Shown here: piece after piece, positions 1-6,632 of the stretch | How the letters are laid out: each line of letters starts with the position of its first letter | How positions within the stretch are numbered: position 1 is the stretch's first letter | Origin: Gammaproteobacteria bacterium | GTDB taxonomy: Bacteria; Pseudomonadota; Gammaproteobacteria; UBA6429; Thiohalophilaceae | Assembly: GCA_003233255.1 (NCBI GenBank) | Contig: QILH01000329.1 | Span: forward strand, 1-9,319 | DNA: 9,319 bases | Reading direction: 5' to 3' | The notes under the pieces: model-generated | What the model saw: only the letters and a program-made list of their open reading frames with translations | What the model was told of the DNA's origin: nothing | Databases searched by the model: none | Program-made: the position numbers and the translations under genes

Positions 1-276
1 GCCTAAACGACCTTCTTTGTTATCGAATATCATTTCGACCGAGTGCTGACCCACCGGTTTGCGGGTATTGGAGCCATTAAAGACCACATCCGACATGGAA
101 TCGCCGCGTAACTGCTTGGCGGAGCTCTCGCCCATCACCCAGCGCACCGCATCAATGACATTGGACTTACCGCAGCCATTTGGGCCCACCACGCCAATGC
201 GGTCACTGGGAAAATGCACGGTGGTGGGGTCGACGAAGGATTTGAATCCAGCCAGTTTTAATTTTCGTAATCGCAT
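1..276 (-). CDS. smc: Chromosome segregation ATPase Smc, N-terminal fragment (runs off left edge)
   Basis: Only the first 92 residues are in the window. The protein begins MRLRKLKLAGFKSFVDPT, the characteristic SMC N-terminus. The Walker A P-loop GPNGCGKSN follows at about residues 32-40, then NVIDAVRWVMGE and SSAKQLRG, both typical of the Smc head domain. In the family, the N- and C-terminal halves join to form an ABC-type ATPase head at the end of a long coiled coil, and the dimer with ScpA/ScpB organises and segregates the chromosome. The start is secure: an in-frame TAG lies two codons upstream of the ATG. The Shine-Dalgarno match is weak. The gene diverges from queF. In many gammaproteobacteria zipA and ligA follow smc, which here would lie outside the window. 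No frame problem is visible in the visible part. Confidence 0.97.
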   Translation of the reverse strand, partial: MRLRKLKLAGFKSFVDPTTVHFPSDRIGVVGPNGCGKSNVIDAVRWVMGESSAKQLRGDSMSDVVFNGSNTRKPVGQHSVEMIFDNKEGRLG

Positions 277-482
277 GGGCGACTAAGATACTCGATCGCC
301 ACCAGATCACACAAGATTGACATTGCCGACAAGTGCAAATAATTAGAATTAATTTCAGCCTGTAATCTAATAACGCTATATCAGTCCGTGTTTCCAGAAA
401 AATTATCGTAATGTCTCATTGCGAGTCATTGGGGATATTTAAAGGCTTGAAGCGCTGCCCCGCTTCCGTTATCTTCCCGCCT
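277..482. promoter_or_regulatory. Divergent smc / queF intergenic region
   Basis: This region must hold the promoters for both smc (leftward) and queF (rightward). A perfect TTGACA at 317..322 (plus) is followed by TAGAAT at 344..349, but the 21-nt spacer is too long for a normal sigma-70 promoter. On the minus strand a TCTAAT lies within the AT-rich stretch around 340-350 without a good -35 partner. A second plus-strand pair close to queF is listed separately. No riboswitch resembling preQ1-I or preQ1-II was recognised. Confidence 0.4.
447..475 (+). promoter_or_regulatory. Candidate sigma-70 promoter for queF (possible leaderless start)
   Basis: TTGAAG at 447..452 (4 of 6 to TTGACA) and TATCTT at 470..475 (4 of 6 to TATAAT) are separated by exactly 17 nt. 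Transcription from such a promoter would begin about 7 nt downstream, at or next to the A of the queF ATG at 483, giving a leaderless mRNA. This fits the absence of any purine-rich Shine-Dalgarno sequence before 483. The matches are moderate and could be chance. The same stretch also forms a 6-bp hairpin (GAAGCG 449..454, CGCTTC 461..466). Confidence 0.3.
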
Positions 483-872
483 ATGTCCAGCCAAGCCACC
501 AAAGACCTCGAAACATTTGACAATCCCATGCCCGAGCGCGATTACACCATCCGCATCGATGTACCGGAATTCACCTGTCTGTGCCCGAAAACCGGCCAGC
601 CCGATTTTGCCGAACTCAAGATTGAATATGTGGCCGATAAACGGTGTGTTGAGCTTAAGTCATTGAAACTCTATGTCTGGGCCTTCCGTAACGAGGGCGC
701 CTTTCATGAAGCTGTAACCAATCAAATACTTGATGATCTGGTTGCGGCTACCGCACCGCGCTTTATGCGTTTGACCGCTGAGTTCAATGTCCGTGGCGGC
801 CTCTATACCACCGTCATCTGTGAACACAAGCTGCCTGACTGGCACGCCCCCACCCCAGTCGTTCTACCCTGA
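483..872 (+). CDS. queF: NADPH-dependent 7-cyano-7-deazaguanine reductase QueF (short type)
   Basis: Cytosolic enzyme that reduces the nitrile preQ0 to the amine preQ1 with two NADPH, in queuosine biosynthesis. The 129-residue protein carries the family signatures: FTCLCPKTGQPDFA at residues 30-43, with nucleophilic Cys34 that forms the thioimide with the nitrile and Asp41; the QueF motif ELKSLKLYVW at 57-66; and AFHE at 73-76, contributing substrate-binding His and Glu. It is the short unimodular type, not the two-domain E. coli type of about 280 residues. I chose the ATG at 483 (MSSQATKDLETF) because short QueF proteins start at this point. An upstream in-frame ATG at 411 would add 24 residues unlike the family. 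There is no clear Shine-Dalgarno sequence at either start. The pentulose kinase gene begins 45 nt downstream on the same strand. Confidence 0.95.
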   Translation: MSSQATKDLETFDNPMPERDYTIRIDVPEFTCLCPKTGQPDFAELKIEYVADKRCVELKSLKLYVWAFRNEGAFHEAVTNQILDDLVAATAPRFMRLTAEFNVRGGLYTTVICEHKLPDWHAPTPVVLP

Positions 873-917
873 GCCTTGCAAAGTCGCCTGACCAGTACCT
901 TAATCTGAGCCATCGAC

Positions 918-2231
918 ATGGCCAGGCCTGACCCCCAAAAACATCCTGACGCCCCCATCTATATGGGTATCGATGCCGGTACCTCCGGTTTACGTGCCTG
1001 CTGTATTGATGACCATGCAAACATGCTTGCCCAGATAGAAATTCCATTTCCGACCCCAACCGGTCATGGCCCCGAAATATCCCAGCATCCAGAGATCTGG
1101 TCGGTAACCCTGTTTGATTTGCTACGCCAATTGAACAAGTCCATTTCCTTTGCACCACTCAGGGCCATTGCCATTGACGGCACCTCCGGTACGGTCTTCT
1201 TTTGTGATGCCCGCGGCCAACCGACCTCCGAGGCCTTGATGTACAACGACGCCCGTTCCGGCCAGCAAGTCGCCCAGCTCAAGACCTTAACCGATAATGC
1301 TACCGTGCTTTCAGTGAGCGCGGGTCTGCCCAAACTCATGTGGTTGCTGGAAAATAGATCAGTAAAAACCCCTTCTTTTGTAATGCATCAGGCGGACTGG
1401 TTACATTACCAACTCAGCCAACAACTTGGCTGCAGCGATATCAATAATTGCCTGAAAACCGGCTACGATCCCATCCATATGCAATGGCCAACGTGGCTTA
1501 ACCAGCTCCCAGCCTTACACGGATATTTACCACAGGTTTACCGACCTGGCGAACGCATGCGCATCATCGCCCCTGAGGTGGCCAAACAACTCAATATACC
1601 CGCTGACACCCACATCGTAGCGGGAACCACGGATTCCCACGCGGCAATCCTGGCAACCGGGGTGAGTCAACCAGCAGAGGCCGTCACCTCATTAGGTTCA
1701 ACGCTGGTGGTGAAGGTCATCAGTAAAACACCGATCTTCAATGAACAATACGGCATTTACAGCCAACCGTTTGGGGATTACTGGTTGGTTGGTGGCAGCT
1801 CAAATTCAGGTGGTGCCGTGTTGCGTGAATATTTTACCGATCAACAAATAGCGTCACTGAGCCAACAGATCAACCCAAATATTGATACTGGATTAAAATA
1901 CTACCCATTGCTTAAAGACGGCGAACGCTTTCCCATTAACGACCCGAGCATAAAACCTGAATTAACTCCACGCCCGGATAACGACATGACGTTTTTGCAA
2001 GGATTGTTCGAAGGCATCGCCCGAATCGAATATAATGCCTATCAAAAGCTGACCGAACTCGGGGCACCCTACCCTGATGTGATCTACACGGCTGGCGGCG
2101 GCGCAAAAAATACCGTCTGGAGCAAGATTCGACAACGCTATTGCCAAACAAAGATAAAACAAAGCCAGTATACTGAGGCCTGTTACGGCAGCGCCTTGCT
2201 GGCAAGACAAGGGTATCGAACAAAATCTTAG
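918..2231 (+). CDS. FGGY-family carbohydrate kinase, probably a D-ribulose/pentulose kinase
   Basis: ATP-dependent sugar kinase of the FGGY (ribulokinase/xylulokinase/glycerol kinase) superfamily, with an actin/hexokinase fold. The phosphate-1 loop GIDAGTSGLRA is at residues 17-27, IDGTSGT at 86-92, and YNDAR at 109-113 aligns with the substrate-binding W/Y-N-D-x-R of the family. The catalytic base is likely Asp239 in AGTTDSHAA. GGSSNSGGA is at 292-300 and a C-terminal adenosine-site motif GGGAKN at about 393-398. At 437 residues it is shorter than classic xylulokinases (about 490-500). The GIDAGTSGLR and YNDAR forms resemble the short cyanobacterial/plant XK-1 subgroup, characterised as D-ribulose kinases, so Ru5P formation from free D-ribulose is the best guess. 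The substrate remains inferred. The ATG at 918 has only a weak GAG upstream, and a start at 963 (MGIDAG) would leave almost nothing before the P-loop. It is likely cotranscribed with queF and cysZ. Confidence 0.85.
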   Translation: MARPDPQKHPDAPIYMGIDAGTSGLRACCIDDHANMLAQIEIPFPTPTGHGPEISQHPEIWSVTLFDLLRQLNKSISFAPLRAIAIDGTSGTVFFCDARGQPTSEALMYNDARSGQQVAQLKTLTDNATVLSVSAGLPKLMWLLENRSVKTPSFVMHQADWLHYQLSQQLGCSDINNCLKTGYDPIHMQWPTWLNQLPALHGYLPQVYRPGERMRIIAPEVAKQLNIPADTHIVAGTTDSHAAILATGVSQPAEAVTSLGSTLVVKVISKTPIFNEQYGIYSQPFGDYWLVGGSSNSGGAVLREYFTDQQIASLSQQINPNIDTGLKYYPLLKDGERFPINDPSIKPELTPRPDNDMTFLQGLFEGIARIEYNAYQKLTELGAPYPDVIYTAGGGAKNTVWSKIRQRYCQTKIKQSQYTEACYGSALLARQGYRTKS

Positions 2232-2264
2232 ACGCAATTAACAAAATTTAATGAGGAAAGAACC

Positions 2265-3008
2265 ATGAGCAGTACAACCGGCGGGTTTGGCTATTTTTTA
2301 AAGGGCCTGAGTTTAATGACCAAACCAGGGGTAAAACGGTTTGTGATCATCCCGCTCATTATTAATATATTGAGCTTTTTGTTATTAATTGTCATTGCTG
2401 GCAGCTATGTCAGCAATCTGATCAACGAATACGTTCCCGAATTTGATGGCTGGTTATCTTTTATCAACATATTTCTGGAAATACTTTCGTATATTCTCGT
2501 TTCGGTTGTTATATTTTATACCTCATCATTGATCGCCAATGTGATCAGCTCACCGTTTAATGGCCCGCTCGCCGCCGCAGTCGAAAAACATCTGACCAAG
2601 ACAACGCCGCCCGGCAGTGATCGCGCCATCATGGCCGAAATGGGATTCACCATCGTCAATGAATTAAAAAAGTGGCTCTATTATTTTATGTGGGCAATCC
2701 CCCTGGCGATCATCTCGCTCATTTTATTTTTTATCTTTGCGCCACTGGTCGGCGTGATCTGGTTTATCTTTGGCGCCTGGATGTTTAGTCTGGAATACTC
2801 GGATTACCCAATGAGTAATTATGGCCTCAGCTTTAAACAGGTTCGAGCGGAAGTCGCAAAAAAACGTATGATGTCACTTGGCTTTGGTAGTGCGGTAACG
2901 ATTGGTACCATGATTCCGCTGTTTAATTTTATGGTCATGCCGATTGCGGTCGCCGGGGCGACCGCGATGCGAGTTGAACAATATCCGTTACAACTGGAAC
3001 AAAAATAA
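2265..3008 (+). CDS. cysZ: CysZ-like sulfate transport membrane protein (EI24 family)
   Basis: Inner-membrane protein of the CysZ/EI24 family, which mediates sulfate uptake for cysteine synthesis in E. coli. The 247-residue length fits CysZ (about 250). The N-terminus FGYFLKGLSLMTKPGVKRF followed by IIPL matches the CysZ opening closely. Hydrophobic segments are at about residues 25-48, 66-94, 138-172 and 205-233; the long 138-172 stretch includes the bends typical of the family's half-inserted helices. The conserved SSPFNGPLA segment (95-103) and the YSDYPMSNYG region (178-187) are both present. AGGA at 2254..2257 is a good ribosome binding site for the chosen ATG. The gene is last in the queF-kinase-cysZ run. 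In E. coli cysZ is divergent from zipA, and here it sits near divergent smc, a related neighbourhood. No CysB-type site was recognised. Confidence 0.9.
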   Translation: MSSTTGGFGYFLKGLSLMTKPGVKRFVIIPLIINILSFLLLIVIAGSYVSNLINEYVPEFDGWLSFINIFLEILSYILVSVVIFYTSSLIANVISSPFNGPLAAAVEKHLTKTTPPGSDRAIMAEMGFTIVNELKKWLYYFMWAIPLAIISLILFFIFAPLVGVIWFIFGAWMFSLEYSDYPMSNYGLSFKQVRAEVAKKRMMSLGFGSAVTIGTMIPLFNFMVMPIAVAGATAMRVEQYPLQLEQK

Positions 3009-3166
3009 ATACCGGAGAGACCTAAGATCGTGATGATGTTTCAGATCATAGACCACTTCTGTACCGCAATCATTTTTGTTATTTGAAATTCCAATCTCCA
3101 GCTCAACACTGAAATTATCCTCGATAAACATCACGCCGTAATTCTGCCTTTTGATTTAAATCGAGC

Positions 3167-3682
3167 TTAATACCTGGACATGATTTCTTTCTTTTTTTGG
3201 TTATACTCCACTTCGGTAATTAGCTGCTTATTATACATTTTCTTTAACCCTGCTAATTTATTTTCCAGGTCTTCCGGTGACATTTTTTCCTGGCTGATAT
3301 TGCGCACAGGATACTGCCGGAAATAATAATTTGTATCTTTTTTCAAATTTCGAACCCAACGCGCAGGGGCAGGTGTTTTTTCCCCATTCTCCTGTTCGTC
3401 ATCATCCATCTCATAAAATATTGTCAGATCTGTGTAACGAATTTCATCCGCTGTAAAAGAAAAAATTAACACGGCTTCATAATCATGATGATTTAATTTA
3501 GCCTGTAGTTTATTATTTTCTAATCTTGAAGCCGTCCATTTCCGTCTTTCCGCTGCGTTCTGAACTGCATCAACAGCTTGAGAAATTGTGATATTTGCAG
3601 GGATTTTAGTAAAAAATATATCCTCGCCTGCCTGCACCACGCTTATATTTAAGACAACCAGTAAAGTTATAAATATTTTCAT
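3167..3682 (-). CDS. Exported hypothetical protein with C-terminal SHOCT-like motif
   Basis: I do not recognise a named function. The 171-residue protein starts with a signal peptide (MKIFITLLVVLNISVVQA, probable cleavage after Ala18), so it should be periplasmic. There is no lipobox. Residues about 30-120 have the look of a small periplasmic domain common in proteobacterial hypotheticals: a helix (ISQAVDAVQNAAERRKW), then strands (LQAKLN, AVLIFSF, IRYTDL) and a closing ARWVRNLKKD. Residues 136-170 (SPEDLENKLAGL, then LITEVEYNQKKKEIM) match the short SHOCT pattern of a helix, a turn with I-T-x-x-E-Y/F, and a K-K-x-x-I/L helix. The ATG at 3682 is chosen because AAGGGGA sits just upstream and the signal peptide begins there; a TTG at 3739 would add 19 polar residues before it. 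An extended -10 promoter lies upstream. Confidence 0.8.
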   Translation of the reverse strand: MKIFITLLVVLNISVVQAGEDIFFTKIPANITISQAVDAVQNAAERRKWTASRLENNKLQAKLNHHDYEAVLIFSFTADEIRYTDLTIFYEMDDDEQENGEKTPAPARWVRNLKKDTNYYFRQYPVRNISQEKMSPEDLENKLAGLKKMYNKQLITEVEYNQKKKEIMSRY

Positions 3683-3686
3683 ATGA

Positions 3687-3693
3687 TCCCCTT
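3687..3693 (-). promoter_or_regulatory. Ribosome binding site fixing the SHOCT-protein start
   Basis: On the minus strand AAGGGGA lies 4 nt before the ATG at 3682. It is the only strong Shine-Dalgarno sequence near the gene's 5' end. It places the start directly before the signal peptide rather than at the upstream TTG (3739). Confidence 0.7.
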
Positions 3694-3757
3694 GTATGGT
3701 AACTGGATTATTATTTATGCTTACATTATTATGGTGCAAACAAAATATTTGAGTTGA

Positions 3758-3766
3758 AGTATAGCA
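3758..3766 (-). promoter_or_regulatory. Extended -10 promoter for the SHOCT-protein gene
   Basis: On the minus strand the sequence reads TGCTATACT: an extended -10 (TGn) joined to TATACT, 5 of 6 to the sigma-70 consensus. No good -35 hexamer is present, as is usual for extended -10 promoters. Transcription would start near 3751, giving a leader of about 70 nt. The gene may therefore be transcribed independently of the outer-membrane-like gene upstream. Confidence 0.5.
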
Positions 3767-3802
3767 TAACTCATTACGCTATCGCCTTGCATGCTGACTT
3801 GT

Positions 3803-4330
3803 TCAAAACGCAAACGAGAAACTAATTTCAGGATAGGTATCCTCGCAGGAATCATAAACCAGTTCCTGACAATTTATATATGACTCATATACAGCACCAA
3901 TACCAATAAACGCATTGGGTCCACTGGCAATGTAAACACCTGCACGTGCACCGGCTGACTCCAGATCTTCTAAGTCCTCAATATAGGTGCGACGATAAAA
4001 GGCACCAACATAGGGCTTAACAATAGACGGTTGAAAAAAAACATATTGTATTGACGGTGTCAGTTTATTTATGTCTCGAGTGCCACCGAACCATGTTTCC
4101 GCCGCCAGACCAAGATTAAAGCCATCGAAAAAATAATATCGAACACTGGCACCTATTACGGTGTAACTATCATTAAATGCACTGCCACTGCCGCCAATGA
4201 CAGAAAAATGTGTTTTGCCTTTAGCAAAGGCACCGGCAACAACACCTGCTTGAGCAGTAGGAGTGATTGTAAACACACCCATGCTGAACATAAACATTAC
4301 GAGTTTATGATGAAATCCTGATTTATACAT
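3803..4330 (-). CDS. Small outer-membrane beta-barrel-like protein, function unknown
   Basis: The 175-residue protein has an N-terminal signal peptide, with a basic N-terminus, a hydrophobic core to about residue 23 and likely cleavage after AQA at 28. After it come alternating amphipathic strands rich in Gly and aromatic residues (HFSVIGG, TVIGASVRYYFF, FNLGLAAETWFGG, PYVGAFYRRTYI, ARAGVYIA, AFIGIGAVYESYI, EISFSFAF). The chain ends in Phe, with the alternating hydrophobic pattern of a C-terminal BAM recognition signal. Size and strand count suggest a barrel of about 8 strands, OmpW/OmpA-transmembrane-like in scale, but I cannot place it in a named family. Cys154 and Cys162 fall in the last predicted surface loop and could form a disulfide. 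AAAGGA lies about 10 nt before the ATG. The gene is followed 120 nt later by the SHOCT-motif protein, also exported. Confidence 0.75.
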   Translation of the reverse strand: MYKSGFHHKLVMFMFSMGVFTITPTAQAGVVAGAFAKGKTHFSVIGGSGSAFNDSYTVIGASVRYYFFDGFNLGLAAETWFGGTRDINKLTPSIQYVFFQPSIVKPYVGAFYRRTYIEDLEDLESAGARAGVYIASGPNAFIGIGAVYESYINCQELVYDSCEDTYPEISFSFAF

Positions 4331-4352
4331 TCTGGTATAATCCTTTATAGGT

Positions 4353-4363
4353 GTTGTAACAAC
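4353..4363. repeat. 11-bp perfect palindrome in the OMP-like gene leader
   Basis: GTTGTAACAAC reads the same on both strands around a central A/T at 4358. It lies 23 nt upstream of the OMP-like gene start. On the minus strand a weak -10-like TAAGAT (4370..4375) precedes it, so the palindrome would sit near the transcription start, where an operator could act. The -35 region is only a T-rich run. A regulatory role is inference. Confidence 0.25.
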
Positions 4364-4429
4364 CAGTGTATCTTATTCGGTTATAGTAAAGAAAAAAACA
4401 AAGCAGTTCATATTTCCAATGTTGGCCCT

Positions 4430-5599
4430 TTAGCTGTTAGCAATAAACCCTTTTATACGCTTTACGCCCTCGGCTAATCTCTCCAGAGTGGTTGTATAGG
4501 CAAAGCGTACATGTTGGTTTGCCTTGTTGGTTCCAAAATCGACTCCCGGGGTAATGGCTACACCCGCTTGTTCTAATAATTGCTCAACAAAGGTTTCACT
4601 GTTCATCGTTATTTTTTTACAATCGGCATAGATATAAAAAGCCCCCTGCGGTTCCGCGCTCACGTTAAATCCCAGCATTTTTATTTCAGGCAATAAATAA
4701 TCACGCCGCTGTTCAAATGCCTGACGCCGTTGCTCCAGTATTATTTTTGTTTCCGCATCAAAGGCCGCCAGAGCAGCATATTGCGCCGGAGTCGGGGCGG
4801 CTAGAAAGATGTTTTGTGCAAAGTTGTCGATGACCGTGATGTAATTCTCTGGCACCACACCCCATCCGACTCGCCAGCCGGTCATGCCATAGTATTTTGA
4901 AAAACTGTTAATCACAAAGGCGTTATCGGTATATTCTAATATCGAACGCGGTTGTTGCTGATAAACCAGACCGTGGTAGATCTCATCCATGACGATCACA
5001 CCGTTAAACTTATCAACCACGGCCACCATCGACTGCAACTGGGCTGAGTTGATTAATGTACCGGTCGGATTGGACGGCGAGGCTAAAATGACGGCAACGG
5101 TATTTTCATCCCAGTGGGCGGCAATCAATTCTGCACTTAGTTGATAGTGGGTGCTGGCATCAACTGGAATCGCTTTGACGTCACCATCCAGAAAATAACT
5201 AAAGTTACGGTTACATGGGTAACCTGGATCGGCGAGCAAGACATTTTTGCCCGGTTCAACCAGACAGGCCAAAGATAACAACAGGGCCCCGGAAGACCCC
5301 GGCGTAATCACTATCTGTTCTGGATTGACGCTTACCCGATAAGTGTGTTGATAATGTTCCGCTATTTTTTGTTTTAACGCCGTTAGCCCGGTCGCTGCGG
5401 TATAGTGGATGTTGCCGGTTTTGACCGCCGCGAGTCCGGCATTGATGATAGGTTGCGGAGTTTTAAAGTCCGGCTCACCTACTTCCATATGCACAATGTC
5501 CCGGCCCATCGCTTCTAACTCTCGTGCCCGCGCCAGTAAACGCATTACATGGAAGGGTTGTATCTGCGAGGCTCTTTGGGTAATCGGCAACTCAGTCAT
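4430..5599 (-). CDS. Class I/II PLP-dependent aminotransferase
   Basis: Fold-type I aminotransferase of 389 residues, a full length for the class. Visible motifs: N-terminal arm with MEVGEPDFKTP (38-48); PGSSGALLL (100-108), the cofactor phosphate loop; ADPGYP (123-128); SPSNPTG (174-180) with PLP-binding Asn177; MDEIYHGL (204-211) with Asp205 for the pyridine nitrogen and Tyr208; SFSKYYGMTGWRVGW (232-246) with Schiff-base Lys235; and HVRFAY (363-368) with Arg365 for the substrate carboxylate. This is the broad Asp/Ala/aromatic aminotransferase group. The amino donor and acceptor cannot be read from sequence, so no gene symbol is given. It begins 10 nt after the stop of the HAD gene on the same strand, consistent with one operon. 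The Shine-Dalgarno sequence is weak, so translational coupling is plausible. No clear rho-independent terminator follows it. Confidence 0.92.
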   Translation of the reverse strand: MTELPITQRASQIQPFHVMRLLARARELEAMGRDIVHMEVGEPDFKTPQPIINAGLAAVKTGNIHYTAATGLTALKQKIAEHYQHTYRVSVNPEQIVITPGSSGALLLSLACLVEPGKNVLLADPGYPCNRNFSYFLDGDVKAIPVDASTHYQLSAELIAAHWDENTVAVILASPSNPTGTLINSAQLQSMVAVVDKFNGVIVMDEIYHGLVYQQQPRSILEYTDNAFVINSFSKYYGMTGWRVGWGVVPENYITVIDNFAQNIFLAAPTPAQYAALAAFDAETKIILEQRRQAFEQRRDYLLPEIKMLGFNVSAEPQGAFYIYADCKKITMNSETFVEQLLEQAGVAITPGVDFGTNKANQHVRFAYTTTLERLAEGVKRIKGFIANS

Positions 5600-5609
5600 A
5601 GCGGATTAT

Positions 5610-6371
5610 TTAATTTCGCTCATGTACTGTTTTAATCAACTCGATATCCATACAGGTCTTATCACCTGCATCCCCGGCTATCACCGTAAAGGGCTGGTCA
5701 GGCTCACCAAAACTATCCAGTACGATGGCCGCATCACTAAAATCATGCCCTCGGGTGTAATCGTTAATCGTGATAATTGTTTTAAGATCCGCGCCGATCG
5801 ATGACCTGATTCCATTTTCAGAATCTTCCAGCGCAATGCATTCGTCAGCGCGGAGGCTCATCGCTTGCATCGTATAGGTATAAATATCCGGCGCCGGTTT
5901 TTTTGCGGGCACAATATCGCCTGCCGCGATCACTTCAAACCACGACTCCCCGTCTTCACCTAAGGTATTTTTCAACAAGCCACTCACGTTAGCCGGGGTG
6001 GTGGTGGTGGCAATTGCCAGCCGCAAACCTGCGCTGCGCGCCTCGGTTAAAATGCGCAACACGCCCGGACGCAATGGAATCGCCCCGGTATTTAACAGGT
6101 CGGTGTAATGCCGAGTTTTGGATTGATGCAGGCCGATGATAAATTCGTCTAATGCCTCCGGCCGTTTGAATTCAGTATTATAGTGTTCTAAATAATAACG
6201 AATGCGCTCCTTACCGCCCGTTACCGTAAGTAACTTCCCATACAACTCAACCGACCAGTCCCAATCCAGCCCCGCCTCGGCAAAGGCCTGGTTAAAGGCC
6301 ACGCGATGACCATCACGTTCCGTATCCGCCAGTGTCCCGTCGACATCAAATAGTAAAGCCTGTAGTGCCAT
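5610..6371 (-). CDS. HAD-superfamily phosphatase, CbbY-like
   Basis: Haloacid-dehalogenase-type hydrolase of 253 residues with a helical cap inserted after motif I. Motif I is FDVDGTLADTE (8-18), with nucleophile Asp9 and acid/base Asp11. Motif II lies in IATTTT (120-125). Motif III is Lys158 in PAKKPAPDIY. Motif IV is LEDSENG (181-187) with Mg-binding Glu182/Asp183. The DVDGTLADTE opening followed by GHRVAFNQAFAEAGLDWDW is characteristic of the CbbY group, and the KKPAPDIY stretch fits it. In Rubisco-containing organisms CbbY removes the 1-phosphate from the inhibitor xylulose-1,5-bisphosphate, but the family includes other sugar-phosphate phosphatases, so the substrate here is open. A good ribosome binding site, AGAAGGAA on the minus strand (6378..6385), precedes the ATG. 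It is first in an operon with the aminotransferase. The leader carries alternative hairpins. Confidence 0.9.
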   Translation of the reverse strand: MALQALLFDVDGTLADTERDGHRVAFNQAFAEAGLDWDWSVELYGKLLTVTGGKERIRYYLEHYNTEFKRPEALDEFIIGLHQSKTRHYTDLLNTGAIPLRPGVLRILTEARSAGLRLAIATTTTPANVSGLLKNTLGEDGESWFEVIAAGDIVPAKKPAPDIYTYTMQAMSLRADECIALEDSENGIRSSIGADLKTIITINDYTRGHDFSDAAIVLDSFGEPDQPFTVIAGDAGDKTCMDIELIKTVHERN

Positions 6372-6402
6372 GAAATATTCCTTCTAAATCGATTATTAAT
6401 TA

Positions 6403-6450
6403 GGCGCTCATTGCCTCTGCCGATATCTAGCCTGAGCGCCAAAAGGCGCT
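6403..6450. repeat. Three GGCGCT/AGCGCC arms forming mutually exclusive hairpins
   Basis: GGCGCTCA at 6403..6410 is perfectly complementary to TGAGCGCC at 6433..6440 (8 bp, 22-nt loop). The AGCGCC within that second arm (6435..6440) is also perfectly complementary to GGCGCT at 6445..6450 (6 bp, AAAA loop). The middle arm can pair with only one partner at a time. On the minus strand this falls in the presumed leader of the HAD gene, 32 nt before its start. It could be an attenuator-like switch or a protein-binding repeat; neither is proven. Confidence 0.5.
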
Positions 6451-6632
6451 ATTGTGCCTGAATCCCTCCCGCCACGTCAGCCCCTGACCTCGCACGAGGC
6501 TAGAGACAGAATGGAACCAATTCCGCCCGCCACCGTCTTATCGTATTAATTATTAACCAATATCCATCAAAAATGTCTCATTCGATGCGGTGAACCCTAA
6601 ATACTGCAAAAAGAGCTAGATTTTTGTCGCTA

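Noticed and set aside
59..286. Plus-strand open frame overlapping the smc N-terminus
   Set aside because: It is the antisense shadow of smc; the minus strand encodes a clear Walker A motif and SMC opening.
411..482. Upstream ATG at 411 as the queF start
   Set aside because: It adds 24 residues with no resemblance to QueF and has no convincing ribosome binding site; short QueF proteins begin at the 483 ATG.
360..482. preQ1 riboswitch upstream of queF
   Set aside because: Searched by eye for the preQ1-I stem with its A-rich tail and for a preQ1-II pattern; neither fits, only a simple 6-bp hairpin is present.
2988..3131. Minus-strand 47-codon open frame overlapping the cysZ 3' end and following gap
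   Set aside because: No ribosome binding site and no recognisable family, and it runs into cysZ; it may be chance or an old remnant, and evidence is too thin to annotate.
3153..3162. Palindrome GATTTAAATC after the SHOCT-protein stop
   Set aside because: Ten AT-rich bases with no loop or T-tract; not a credible terminator and expected by chance.
3683..3739. TTG at 3739 as an earlier start of the SHOCT protein
   Set aside because: It would put 19 polar residues before the signal peptide and lacks a Shine-Dalgarno sequence, whereas 3682 has AAGGGGA.
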